Positions 23,106 to 34,465 of a DNA stretch of 64,000 nt are shown piece by piece. A program made the translations under genes and the position numbers. Origin of the DNA: Pomphorhynchus laevis (taxonomy: Eukaryota; Acanthocephala; Palaeacanthocephala; Echinorhynchida; Pomphorhynchidae); assembly GCA_012934845.2 (NCBI GenBank), contig WNNJ02000626.1, positions 1-64,000 on the forward strand, in the 5' to 3' direction. The notes beneath the pieces were generated by a model. That model had not been told where the DNA came from and ran no database searches. It was given only the letters and a program-made list of their open reading frames with translations. The first letter of the stretch is position 1. Every line of letters starts with the position of its first letter.

Positions 23106-25284
23106 TTTTGCTGTGACCTCTCAAAATCTATGAATGTAATGTGATCGAACTACTCGGATAAGCGTCTAACTGGTGTACAAGTGCATACATTCCTATTAAG
23201 TCAAGAAACAAAAATCGTGATGACATCGGTTGAATTCTTAGCAAATCTAATCGAGATGCGTAATCCACTCTCGCATTCGAACATAAACGAGAACCTCGCC
23301 TTAGGACTGACTCAATATCTGTCCTTTCTTGTTTGGTGACCGGGAAAGAAGCCTGAATTGTATACTCTAAATGGGGACGAACCAACGTGTTAAACAAATA
23401 TCTAAAGACATTAGTGGTAATCTTAAGGAATGAGTTCTATACAATATAAATGCACGAGTAGCGCTTTTAATTGCTCTTTCACTATTACGTTTCGTTTTTA
23501 ATGATGCCTGCACGATAATTCCTAAATCCCAATGATGTGATACTTCAGTGAGAAGAACATCGCCGATATGATATGTAAAATTACTGGATTTTTTACCCAT
23601 CCTCATAAGTATACACTTATCAACGTTAAGATGTAATCCAGTAGAGCGGCACCAATCATGAACTCGATCCAAGTCTGCCTGTAAAGAATTACAGTCATCA
23701 ATATCTCGTATAGCAGTCCAAACTTTAATATCATCAGCGAATGCCAAGTGAGTGTTCTTAATACGTAAGAGTAAATCGTTAAGAAACGTGATAAATAATA
23801 GAGGACCTAGTGCAGAACCCTGAGGGACACCTGTCGACATACATTCTGCAGATAAAGACTCACCAACTCTTATCTTAAACGTACACAATGAAAGAAAATT
23901 TTCAATCCAAGAGCAGATTACACAGGGACCCGTAGTGAATTAAGAGTAATACAAAACCTTTATGTGGAACATGATCAAAGGCTTTCGAAAAATCTAGAAA
24001 TACGACGTCGAGACAAAGTCCTGAGCTTAGTACTTCCATCCAACTCTCTCGCGGTAAGCAAGTTAGATAGACATGAACGGCCTTGTCTGAATCCGTGTTG
24101 AGAATCAGCATGAATGCTGCTAAAGTTTAGATGCTCGAGTAGCCTTTTAGCAATAATTCGTTCTAGTAATTTAGAGAGAACACTGGTCAAACTGATAGGG
24201 CGAAAATCTAAACAAGAAATCGCTGGCTGTTTTTGGGATTGGCACAACAATATAAGACTTCCATATTACAGGAATCCACGAATTGATCAGGCTAAATGAA
24301 AATATATGAGCTAAAACACTACTTACGACAGGTCCAACCGCATTAATTAGGTAAGGTGAAATATCATCTGGACCAGGAGAGCAAAATCGATCAAGCCTAG
24401 TGAGTAGGTGCAATATTTCAGATGCACTGATTGGCTTAACGAGATTCTGAGTAATATTGTGAATGGGATACCATTTTAAAGAGTAAATATCCGAAACAAT
24501 AGTCGAAGAATGGAATCTGTCCGCTAGGCATTCAGCAATTTCAGACTCAGTCGAATAAACATATTCACCTGAAGTAATGTATGCTATATTAGAGGGAAGT
24601 ATCCTTGAACCTTTCACATATGACCAAAAACGCTTTGGTTGATTCCCGATGCAATTTGCAATACCATCTTCAAATGCTATTCACTTATGTATTTTCAATC
24701 TATTGCAGATGTTGCGCACGTGCCGATACCTATCTAAGTTTTCAGGATGGGTTTGAGTAATAGCCCACAGGGCATTGCGCAGTTTAAAACTGAACGAAGT
24801 TCATGTTCAAACCACTGAGGGCAAGTGGAATTAATGAAAGTTCTCCGATTTGGAGCGAACTTATCTGACAAATTTAAGAAAACGTTATAAAGAATGGTCA
24901 TCAGATCTGAAACAGTAGTAAACCTATAACTATGATAAAAAATGTTATAGAAATTAGCTAAGATATGTATGGTATCCACCCGAGTCCAATTTCGTTTTGG
25001 ATGACCCAATTTTGACCTTCAAACGATCTTGGACACTAATTTAACGGAGAGAAGACAGTGATCATTGCTACCAAGAGGAGGATTGATACGCAATACTGTC
25101 GATATCTCCAGTACATCTTGTAAACACAAGATCTTGAGTAGCACCGTTGACATGAGTTGGTTCTCTACAATGTTGCACTAAAAGTATGTCAACAAGAAAT
25201 AAATCACGAAATTGTTTTGATACGCCTGAGCAGGGTTAATACCCATTCATATTCCAATCTACATTCAGAAGATTGAAGTCACCT
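23106..25284 (-). mobile_element. LINE family B, copy 2: RT and end of endonuclease
   Basis: Read from 25284 down: the endonuclease block LGDFNLLNVDWNMN (about 25275-25240); a decayed stretch; ASEILHLLTRLDRFCSPGPD (about 24420-24370); DFRPISLTSVLSKLLERI (about 24205-24155); QHGFRQGRSCLSNLL; DVVFLDFSKAFDHVPHKG (motif A, about 24010-23955); GVPQGSALGPLLFI (about 23835-23795); LAFADDIKVWTAI (FADD box, about 23750-23710); and the C-terminal part to 23128. The copy stops at LINE C. Its 5' part continues beyond LINE D at 27656-29150. Frameshifts are scattered but the core motifs are intact. Confidence 0.8.
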
Positions 25285-27655
25285 AAAAGGATAAATGTCC
25301 AAAATTACACTCGTTTTGCTAGTGACAGTAGATCTCTATTAGATGTATGTTTATCTTCGAACAGTGAGATTATTAACGCTATCCGTTATGATGTCCCGAT
25401 CGGTTTGTCTGATCATTGCGTAGTGATCATTAGGTTAAGTTTTCAAGAAGAAACTCGAGGTCCGCGTGAAAATCAAGTGGTTAATGCTTTTAAAACCAAC
25501 ACAGGTGCAATTAGGTCAATACTTTCAACAGCTTCCTGGTCAGATCCCGCTGTTGTTGGAGTACACGGCGCGTGGAATTACTTTCAGAGAACCTTAGAGT
25601 CGCTGCTTATTTTATTCTCTCCACTTAGAAGCAGGACACGTCGAAAAGATTCTCCCTGGTTCGATTCTGAGTTACGTTCAACATTGAGGACTCGTAATTT
25701 GATCTTCAATCGCTACAAAGTTGGAGAGTGTAGTTATGATGTTTTTAAACAGACAAGAAATTTATTCAATTCATTGAAGAGAAAGAAGCGGTGTGCATTT
25801 GAGAATGCATTAGCTAACAAGTGTAAATACGATTTAAAGGTCCTTTTTCAGTACCTATCAAGTAGGGGAGCTGTTGATTCTTCGATTTGTCACTACTTCT
25901 ATGACATTTCTACAAATGACCTAACTGAAGAGTTTGCGGCACACTATTGCACTTTAGTAGAGCCCGCAAATGAACATGATACTTTTTGTATGGAATGTAG
26001 TGTGCTGAACACTTACTCTGACACGTGTCTTGAGTTGGACCTTGACAATTTGATAACGCCAGCTAAAGTCTATTCCGAATTACGCCGTCTAAAAGCAAAT
26101 AATTCAAGAGGTTGTGACTTACTACCTTCTGTTTATCTGCGCAGATTAGCAGGCTCACTTTGCGTTCCTCTATGGGCAATTTTTCGCCAGTCAATCTTAG
26201 AAAGATCTCTTCCTAATGTGTGGAAGCAGTCAATTGTTCTTCCCTACTTCAAGAAGGGAGATCGCTCTTCCGTCGAGAATTATAGGCCGGTGAGCATTAC
26301 CTGCATTTGCTATAGAGTGTTGGAGAGGTTTGTGCATCGCTACATGGTTGAGTTTTTTCGTGTAGGAAAAATTTTAGTTCCTAATCAGCACGGATTTCGG
26401 GAGGGTTATTCAACTGTTTCAAATTTGCTTAATGCTCATCTTGATTGGACAGCTAATAAGGCACACTATACCTATACAGACATTCTTTGACTTTTCAAAA
26501 GCTTTTGATAGAGTAGATCATGGTTTACTTCTTCAGAAACTTGTCAATACTGGACTCCCAAACATAATGGTTGATTGGATTAGAGAATTTCTTCGTGATC
26601 GTTGCTTTCGAGTACTTGTCGATTGGTCATTGTCTGTGTCTAGAGAATGTCATATTGGAGTACCTCAAGGTTCAGTTTTGGGTCCGCTTTTATTCAGCAT
26701 TTATGTTAACGATTTGCCTGGGTGCATTCGCTCTCGATCATGTTTGTATGCAGATGACTTAAAAATATGGCGGCGCATACATTCATGTGAGGATGTTGAT
26801 AATTTGCAAACTGACATAGATAATGTGGAGTTGTGGGCGGCGTCTAACAAGCTTGTGATAAATGCTTCGAAATGCAAACACATGCGTATTATTAGTAATG
26901 CTCGCAAGAAACTAACATCTGCTTGTTACAAATATAAGGGCTGTATTGTGGAAAGTGTCGATAGTTACAAAGATTTAGGAGTATGGGTTACCTCTAATTT
27001 ATCAACTAAAAAGCACACTGATCAAGCTTGTGCCAACTCCAATAAAATAATAGGTATGATTCGACGCGCGTTTGTTCGCGTTAATCCGACTGCTCTTCGG
27101 CCTCTGATTTTAGCACGTATTGAGTAGACTTTTATATGCAGCTACGGTTGTATACCCACGTACTGTGCATGAACATAAGAAATCAGAGAGGGTACTTCGC
27201 AGGGCCACAAAGCTAGCACCAACGTTGGCGTCGCTGCTTTATGAAGACAGACTGAGATTATTAGGACTTGAGACCGTTACATGGAACCGTCGGTACATGG
27301 ATATGTGCCTTGTTTGACATTTATTCCAACGTCATCATCACCCTCTTCGAGTAGGGTTCAACTACGTGGTTCAAATGTTCTTCGCGGTCATTCTTTAACT
27401 ATTCGAAGAAACAGGGTACATAAATTTGCTGCGATGCAATTTGATAGAAGAATTGTTGAGCTTTGGAACAACCTTGATGCAGACACCGTTGGATGCAGTT
27501 CACTTAATACTTTTAAAAGAAGACTACGAATGGATCAAGCAATGTTTCGTGTTGCATTTCCTTATTTTAATAACTAATTAATTTATTTACGAACTTATTG
27601 TGAGCCAGCTATTTGAGCTAATGCTCGTATGTTGTTGAATGTATAATAATAATAA
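25285..27655 (+). mobile_element. LINE D (CR1-like), inserted in LINE B
   Basis: Starts inside the endonuclease (SDSRSLLDVCLSSNSEIINA, GLSDHCVVIIRLS), then PWFDSELRSTLRTRN, GCDLLPSVYLRRLAGSLC and NYRPVSITCICYRVLERFV. After a frameshift near 26455 come FFDFSKAFDRVDHGLL (motif A), GVPQGSVLGPLLFSIYVNDL and CLYADDLKIWRRI (YADD intact), and the C-terminal part to about 27577. A 3' UTR with AGCCAGCTATTTGAGCT and a (TAA)n tail ends at about 27655. Only two or three breaks make this the youngest-looking LINE here. The flanks rejoin to one uninterrupted LINE B reading. Confidence 0.85.
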
Positions 27656-29150
27656 ATCGTTGGGATGAACAAAAATTAGATAAATAATCCTTAAGCCGAT
27701 ATGTTATCAAAGTGAAAGATTGAGATCTGTGAACAACACAAAGATTTAATTTTAACAATTGACGATTAACAGTAAAAGACAGACACTCATATGACCACTC
27801 AGAATCACAAAGATATGATATATTTGATGTTGAGAGATCGTATCGAACGAATGATACAACTCCTCCATTTCGCATACAAGGAAAGCGATCCGCTCTTATT
27901 AACTTATAACCTACAACATTAAACAGATTATCAGAGATGCCACTATGTAACCAAGATTCTGAAATACAGAATATATCATAATGATTATCAGCAGTATGGT
28001 GGAGCAAGAAATGAAATTGGGATGGAAGACTTCTAACGTTTGAGTAACCAATATGAAGCGAAGTCTCTGATAACGTAAAGGTTTTACTAGTTTTATCATG
28101 TACCTCAGAAAAATCAATTAAATAATTAAAATTGGAATCAGAATAAAACCCATTCTCTAGTTTGAGAGCAGCGGGGTCCAACGTACTGATGGCCACCACT
28201 GAAGTACTTGAAAATTTCTTATGCATAGATTCGTCTCTCCTTTGCTTATTCTACCCTTTAACTCCTCGCGAGCCTTCCTCAATTTCAAACACTCATCAAA
28301 ATTTGTCTCTCAGTATTCTTATAGTAGAATCTTTTAAGAGGTAACCACGATGAAGCAACATCTTAGCGTGGCAGCAGAACTCAAGATGATCTTCAATAAG
28401 CGATGTTTCTCTGTGGTACGCTTCTCAAGACGAATCACACTCCGAACTTGCAGCTTCATAGCCACATTCTTATCATTTCCCTTCAGAAGTCAGGTAAATA
28501 TTGCACGCATGCGAGAAACGTTTTCATCAACTCTTACTTGGGAATTGATCATACACGACTCTTCAATTCCACTCAAAATAACATTCATATTTATGTCGTA
28601 ATTCTGAATTTTTACTTTTCTTATATTGGCTGTTTTGTCGGTTGAAAAATTGTCAAGAGTTTCGTTTGATTCACGTGAACTCTCATGTACTCCTACTGAA
28701 CTTGCCGTGGCGATGTTCTGTATCAACCTATCTTCAAATGCCGAATCGGTATATCGCAATATAGTGACGTTGTTCATTGAACAAGGAGATGTATTCTGTG
28801 ACGATATATTAGTCATCCGTAAATTACCAGACACTATGCGACACCCATCATCAGCATCATCAGTAGTGAGCGCCTCCAATTCACGACCAGTCATCGCTCA
28901 TGAATTTCCAAAGGTCACTGCGATCTTTGTGTCATTGTTCGTGATGTGAGTTTCGACGACGAAGAACACTTACTGAACATCTCAGCACAACAAAACCGCA
29001 GAGGAATTTTTTATCAGTGAAAGTATCTTTTTTACTAGATAAAACACTGACCGTCGTCCATACATCACAATATTCGTTAACGCACTCTATCTGGTGACTT
29101 AAATGCCCTGATTTCTTCGTTGATTTTTCTCCATTTCCTCGTTGATTGTC
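27656..29150 (-). mobile_element. LINE family B, copy 2: ORF1 and start of endonuclease
   Basis: ORF1, 28894-28260 on the minus strand: an acidic/serine-rich N-terminal part, then MNVILSGIEESCMINSQVRV and a block like RLEKRTTEKHRLLK. ORF2 starts near 28226 and holds LHIGYSNVRSLPSQFHFLL, YDIFCISESWLHSGISDNL and FPCMRNGGVVSFVRYDL, standard CR1-type endonuclease blocks. It is interrupted at codon SSQRF by LINE D. The 5' boundary near 29150 is approximate. Confidence 0.75.
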
Positions 29151-29385
29151 CAATATTGTAATTATTGTATGACCACTCTTTGCTCTCTCTCTGTAAGTAG
29201 TTAGTAATCCAATGTAGTTAGTTAATCCAATTTAGTTAGTCTTGTATGAGCTGGACTTGTATGAGCTTGTAAAGCTGGACGATTGTATGTATTAATTGTA
29301 TATATTAATTGTAAGTAGTTACTGATCAAGAATACTTAAACTAATAAATAAAAAATATTTAAACTAATAATAAAATTAATACTGA
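29150..29385. other. No gene; short direct repeats
   Basis: Contains degenerate repeats of TGTATGAGCTTG and TAATTGTAAGTAGTTA but no coding signal. Confidence 0.4.
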
Positions 29386-29800
29386 TGATAAAGAGGATAT
29401 ATCTCTAGATATGAACATCAAATTAACAACAATTAGACTACTTTTAATTTATATCGTAAAGATGGCATATTTAAATTTATAAGAAACATATTTTTGCATG
29501 AACATTCATGCATACAACATAATTATTTATTAGTGGAGAGAGTGAAAGAGATTTTTTATTTTAAATATCATTTTCGATAGCCAACTGTTATCATCATCAG
29601 GATAAAGTTGTACAATTTTGCAATTGTACAATTTTATCTTGATGATAGCAGTTGGCTATCGAAAATGATATTTTAAATGAAAAAAATTCTTTTACTCTCT
29701 CCACCAATAAATAATAGAAACCAATGAGTGAACAGTCAATTTATAATACCACATATTTGATATAATACATTAAATAATGAAATTTATAATATTGCTCTAT
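29385..29800 (+). pseudogene. Penelope-like fragment split by a palindrome
   Basis: 29390-29520 matches the DKEG...LDMNIKL and HEHSC segments of the Penelope-like protein. After the palindrome, at about 29752-29795, the nucleotides of the next block resume (ATACATTAAATAATGAAATT). The two halves flank the foldback element. Confidence 0.6.
29522..29714. repeat. Long palindrome (foldback / MITE-like), arms about 95 bp
   Basis: Arms 29522-29616 and 29620-29714 are near-perfect reverse complements (outer ends ATTATTTATTAGTGGAGAGA and its complement; inner core AGCCAACTG / CAGTTGGCT). The centre is three bases. It is inserted in a Penelope-like fragment and has no coding capacity. A MITE or foldback transposon is likely; a hairpin RNA gene is an alternative. 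Confidence 0.75.
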
Positions 29801-31150
29801 TATGAAGGAGTATGAAAAATAACAAGGCGGAAAGCAGTGAGAAGAAGGCGAATTTGAACACGATGATAAATGGTAGGCAAATCGAGAGAAGCAAGATGGT
29901 GAGATGTATGATCAAAACGACGAAGACGGAGGAGAATTCGGACGGCTACGTTTACGATGCGTTGTAGTGGAAGAAGAGTGGATTTAGGTGAAGTTGGAAA
30001 ATAGACTAAGACAGTAATCAAGTCTTGAGAAAAGAAGAGAAGATATGAGAGTCATACAAGAAGGGAAATCGATCAATCTACGAATTTGACGGAGATTGCT
30101 GAGAATCAAGGTAGATATGCGTACATTATCTCTAACGAAAAAGTTTAAGTGAAAGTCGGTTGTCGAAATTGAAGCTTAAAAAACGAGATTGCCAACTATA
30201 GGAAGAATTGTAGAATTTAATGATACGGAGGGAGGTTCGACGACGGGGCGTCGAGGAAGGATCCACATTATTTTGTATTTATTAGGATTCAGAGTAAAAC
30301 GACGAGAAGAAATATGATTAAAAATTAAGACAAGAAAGTTGTAAGCAGCAACACTAAGATCATGAATACGATAAGCAGGTGCATGAGCATATAGGATAAT
30401 GTCATCAGCATATTGCATAACATTGAAGCTAAATGTATGATAAATAGAAGACAAATTGCTGAGAAGAAGAGATAAAAACAAAGGGCTGAATACGAATCCT
30501 TTTTGAACACCGGACGGGATGGAAGAAGGATGCGAGAGAGAAGAGTTAAAATAAACGCGAAAAGTACGGTTTGATATATATGAAAATAAATCCACAGTGT
30601 GTAAAGAGAAGCCATAATCATGACGAAGACGATGGAGAAGAATCGAGTGATCGACGATGTATAAAACAGATGATAGATCAAGATAAACTATGACACTACA
30701 TAATTTTTTGAGGGCGTGATATTAGTAAGTCGTTATAAACTTTAAGACATGCAATTTCAGTAGAGTGATTAGAGCGAAAAGCAGCTTGAAAGGGAGTGAA
30801 CAAGTTGGAGGAAAATATATATGCATTAACTTGCTTGAGAACAAGACGCTTAAGGAGTTTAGAGAGGGTTGGGAGAAGTGAGATAGGACGGTACGAAGAT
30901 GGTAGTGGGGTGTCGATAGATTGCTTTTTGAGGAGGGGACGAACAGTGGCGTATTTCCAGTAGGAAGGAAATGTGCGGCTAATGATAGACAAGTTGAGCA
31001 ATGTGGTTAGGAAGAGTGAGATAGATGAGCAAATATTTTTAAGCAAGTAAGTGGGAATTAGGTCAGAAGGAGATGTTTTATTAGTTAATGACATAAGAAC
31101 TGAAGAGAATCGAACTGAAGAGATAAAGTCAATATTTATTCAAAATTAGA
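29800..31150 (-). mobile_element. LINE family A, copy 4 (3' truncated)
   Basis: Minus strand from 31094: KTSPSDLIPTYLLKNICSSI, SSYRPISLLPTLSKLLKRL, AFRSNHSTEIACLKVYNDLL, VMQYADDIILYAHAPAYRIH (about 30425-30366, YADD intact), NPNKYKIMWILPR, and LQRIVNVAVRILLRLRRFDH near 29960-29900. It stops at the Penelope-like fragment without the usual A-family 3' tail. Frames break near 30690 and 30170. Confidence 0.75.
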
Positions 31151-31755
31151 AAGAGAAGATATTTGTAATAAAACGCATAATTTCAAGTATCCATTAGGAT
31201 TGAATGACGTGGTACAATTGGCAGAAGTAGTATATTAAAAAAAATAAACAATTATATTATAATACGGTTAAACGCAAACCAAGAAATCACGGTGATGAAC
31301 GAAACAAACAAATCAGGGACTAGTAAAATAAATGCAAAAGTGAATAAGATCAAAGACTGAGTTAGTTATTACCAAAGCTTTCGCTGCGTTACGACTAGTC
31401 AATGGCTCATTGTGTATGTTATCTCCTTAATTTTTAAGCCTACTAGTAAAATAAATAATTATATATTATTTTTATTGTCGTTTCTTTAAACTGTTTGTTA
31501 ATTTATTTTTTATGTAAGCCTTAGAACATTCGTTTAACTTGGACTATAGTAATAATATATCCATATTGATTTATTCAGGAATGAAAATTTCCACATATCT
31601 AAGAGATCGGTCGAATGAATTTAATGAATATCAGAAAGAGATTTAGCTAGTCTGTTTTATAACATTATTAAGCGCAATTTAGGCTTCTATAAATGTAAAA
31701 TGTCAAAAGATCACACTATAATGACGAGTTGCGACTGTGTTGATAACCACAGAAA

Positions 31756-31787
<32 letters not shown>

Positions 31788-32050
31788 GAGAGCATCTGTC
31801 CATGGATATCACGATAAATTCTGCGCTATTAGAATTCCAGTACATGCACGGTGCTCTTTGTGCATTTGTGTTCTTTGCAAAAATGAATGCGCATCTAACC
31901 TGCATATCTTCACTTGCCCTATTTTGAAAAATCTGTCACTATCCGATATTGACAGTAGGAGAAGATTTTGAAATACAATTTATAAAATTGATAAACTTTT
32001 GGTGTATTTATTTTGTTTACCCAATACCGAAAGGTAAAGAGGTATAATAA
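31150..32050. other. No gene; (ATT)n microsatellite
   Basis: Contains an (ATT)n run at about 31756-31788. Nothing else recognised. Confidence 0.5.
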
Positions 32051-32054
32051 ATTC

Positions 32055-32520
32055 TCTCATTATTATTATTATTATTTCGACAAACAGACGAGCAAAGCTC
32101 ACAGTTGCACTGTTAAAAAAAAGAAAAGGAAAAGTAAAGAAAAAAAAAAGACTCACAAACAAAAGTCACAAAAGTTTATGTTTGAATGCTGAAACCGATC
32201 TTGAGTTGACAATTTCTTCACTTAATCGGTTCCACTTACCTACGATTCGGTGTCCAAATTGTACAGTTTTAGAGCGTATAACTCGGCGATGGGCTAAAGT
32301 AAAATTGTGTCCACGCAAAGCCCGACTTTTCCGAACAGTCATCAATTCTCTTAAGACGTGATTTCCCTTGTGTAAAGCTTCCCATGTTGAACACATATCT
32401 CGCCGAAACATGTTTAAATAAATATGTTTCTTTAATGGAAGTTGTTGGCATTTATAAATATCTCGAGACGTTTACGCCAATGTGTGCGTAACGGCACGAA
32501 TCTTTGCAGTCACATTTGAA
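32055..32520 (-). mobile_element. LINE E (CR1-like), 3' end fragment
   Basis: Minus-strand 32411-32166 encodes SRALRGHNFTLAHRRVIRSK then FGHRIVGKWNRLSEEIVNS, the C-terminal LINE block with the W-N-x-L-x-E-I signature, and a stop. The 3' UTR has a GCAACTGTGAGC stretch and ends in a (TAA)n tail, seen as (TTA)n at 32060-32078. About 100 bp of upstream coding is decayed. Confidence 0.65.
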
Positions 32521-33595
32521 ATTTCAAACATTACATAATGAAAGATTTGCAATCCTGAAGAATGGTAGTCAGAAAATCACTGAATCTAATCGTTGACACT
32601 GCGTTAAGGGTTAAGTCAAACTTTGCTTGATTTGCTTTGATAAAATTGCACTGTCTATATTCATGCTTAGGTTAGATTTCGTTATTTTATGGAGTATTAG
32701 GTTTTATTAGTTTCGACAAGGAATCTGAGGGAATATGAGATTCGACTATAGACGTATTGCCATTTAACAACATTTCGACTTACCGTAAGAATGACTACCG
32801 ACTATCTCGTAAATAATTGAAACGTGATTAAGGACATCGAGAATGTTTGCGGGTTATTTATTTCGACAAAATATTTTAGAATAATATTAATTTTTAGCCT
32901 GAAAAATCTTGATCGTTTGTTCCTTTAGCGCTTATATCGATAAAGGATTACTGTTTTCACAATTGAACTTTGATCTTTTTCTCAATTCTATAATTTTTTA
33001 TATGGCCAGTTTAGGCTGGAGAAGTCACATGGTAAAAACTAAGGATTTACATCTGTTATGAAGGTTGTGAATATTAGTAAAAGAATCGAGTTGTAATTTA
33101 GGGCAACACATGCTATAGTTGATACAATTCAATGGATTTTCCAATCACGATACATCGATATTTTGAAAAGGAATTGGTTGAATATGTATAGAGTGATAAG
33201 CTCATACTATAGTCATATCTTACACTTTAGTTTCAGAGTTTGAGGGAAGTATCTTGGATTGTTTGTTGTCACGTGTAATAAAAGTTATATCTCTTTAACG
33301 TTAAAATATGGATTTCCTTTTTGAATAATTAATAGAATAACATCCTATAAGGAATATTTTATTTAATAAAGTTTTAAACGCTACTGTGTTCATTATCATA
33401 TATAACAATATTAAATTAACAAATTAAAATAAAATATACTTTTCGAATTAAACCAGAAAAATGTATAATTGCGAGCAATTATCGGATCATCAAAGCTCTA
33501 TTAATTTTCATGATAAATAGCTAATTTCAAGCAAGCAGGTTAGTAAAGTTTCGTATTTTGAATAACAAACGGATGGGGAGCTTCTCCCAATTCCC
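32520..33595. other. No feature recognised
   Basis: AT-rich, all frames closed, no obvious repeat. Confidence 0.5.
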
Positions 33596-33598
33596 AAA

Positions 33599-34465
33599 AT
33601 GGAGAATCTGGTTATCATAAAGTTGCTCGCTCCTATGGAAAAGAGCAACTTATTTAATATTTTTCTACGGAAGTTTGCTTTGCAATATAAGAACATAATC
33701 TTATTCAACTCTGTAAAGTATTTCGAAACTGAGATTAAAGCCTCTTTTTACGGGGATGACCTCGCCGAAGCATATATAACTTTCCTCAATGATAATTATC
33801 TCAATCAAGGTGGTCTTATCTTCAAGCCGATACAAGCTTTGATTAAAATTAATAACATTCCAACATTCCTGTCCAGTGAGGGCATCACCTCATTGGAAAT
33901 CGACTTCAAAATCTCCAATGTTAAATTCATTAACGGCAAAAAAGGATTTCCGATTCCCTTCATCTTCAGATTGGCCGAAGGCGACGGTAATGATGCGGTT
34001 TGTCAATGATGCGGTTTGTCTTTCAAACTCAAAGTTCAATCCTTTTATGGAACATAACTTAATCTTTGCAATGATTGAATCTGACTCGCTGACCAACCCC
34101 TGTTGCAATACCTGTCATCAGTGGGAGCACTGGGCAAGTGGCTGTAACGGTTCACAAACATGTGGGGTTTGCAGCTGTTCGGACAAGCGTTGGAAATACC
34201 AGCTGAAACCGCTGTGCTCCAACTGTAATGGGGACCACCCAGCGTGGTCGCGCAAATGCAAAACGTTCAAGGATTATCAGCAGGGACACAAGAAAAAATC
34301 GGGAATCATAAAAGCTATGCTAAAGTCTGTGAGCCGTCAACTATCGATACTAGTCTGAATAACATGACAAACCATTTGGATATGGCTAAATATGTCGATG
34401 AAAGGATTATTATATGTCGACTTCCAAGGGAGCTAAAGCTAGTGAGAAAGCATCACATCGAATAA
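33599..34465 (+). pseudogene. LINE G ORF1 (gag-like, CCHC knuckles), truncated
   Basis: 33599-34009 is open (MENLVIIKLLAPMEKSN... ISNVKFINGKKGFP). After a small repeat-mediated frameshift (ATGATGCGGTTTGTC is duplicated at 33992-34019), the frame continues with CNTCHQWEHWASGC, CGVCSC and LCSNCNGDHPAWSRKC, three zinc knuckles like those of the LINE at 1-800. Another frame change follows near 34320. The antisense LINE F begins at about 34466 and nothing of the G ORF2 was seen after it. Confidence 0.7.

Noticed and set aside
31700-31927. 75-codon ORFs on both strands around an ATT run
   Set aside because: They are created by the (ATT)n microsatellite reading as poly-Ile; no domain or splice context.
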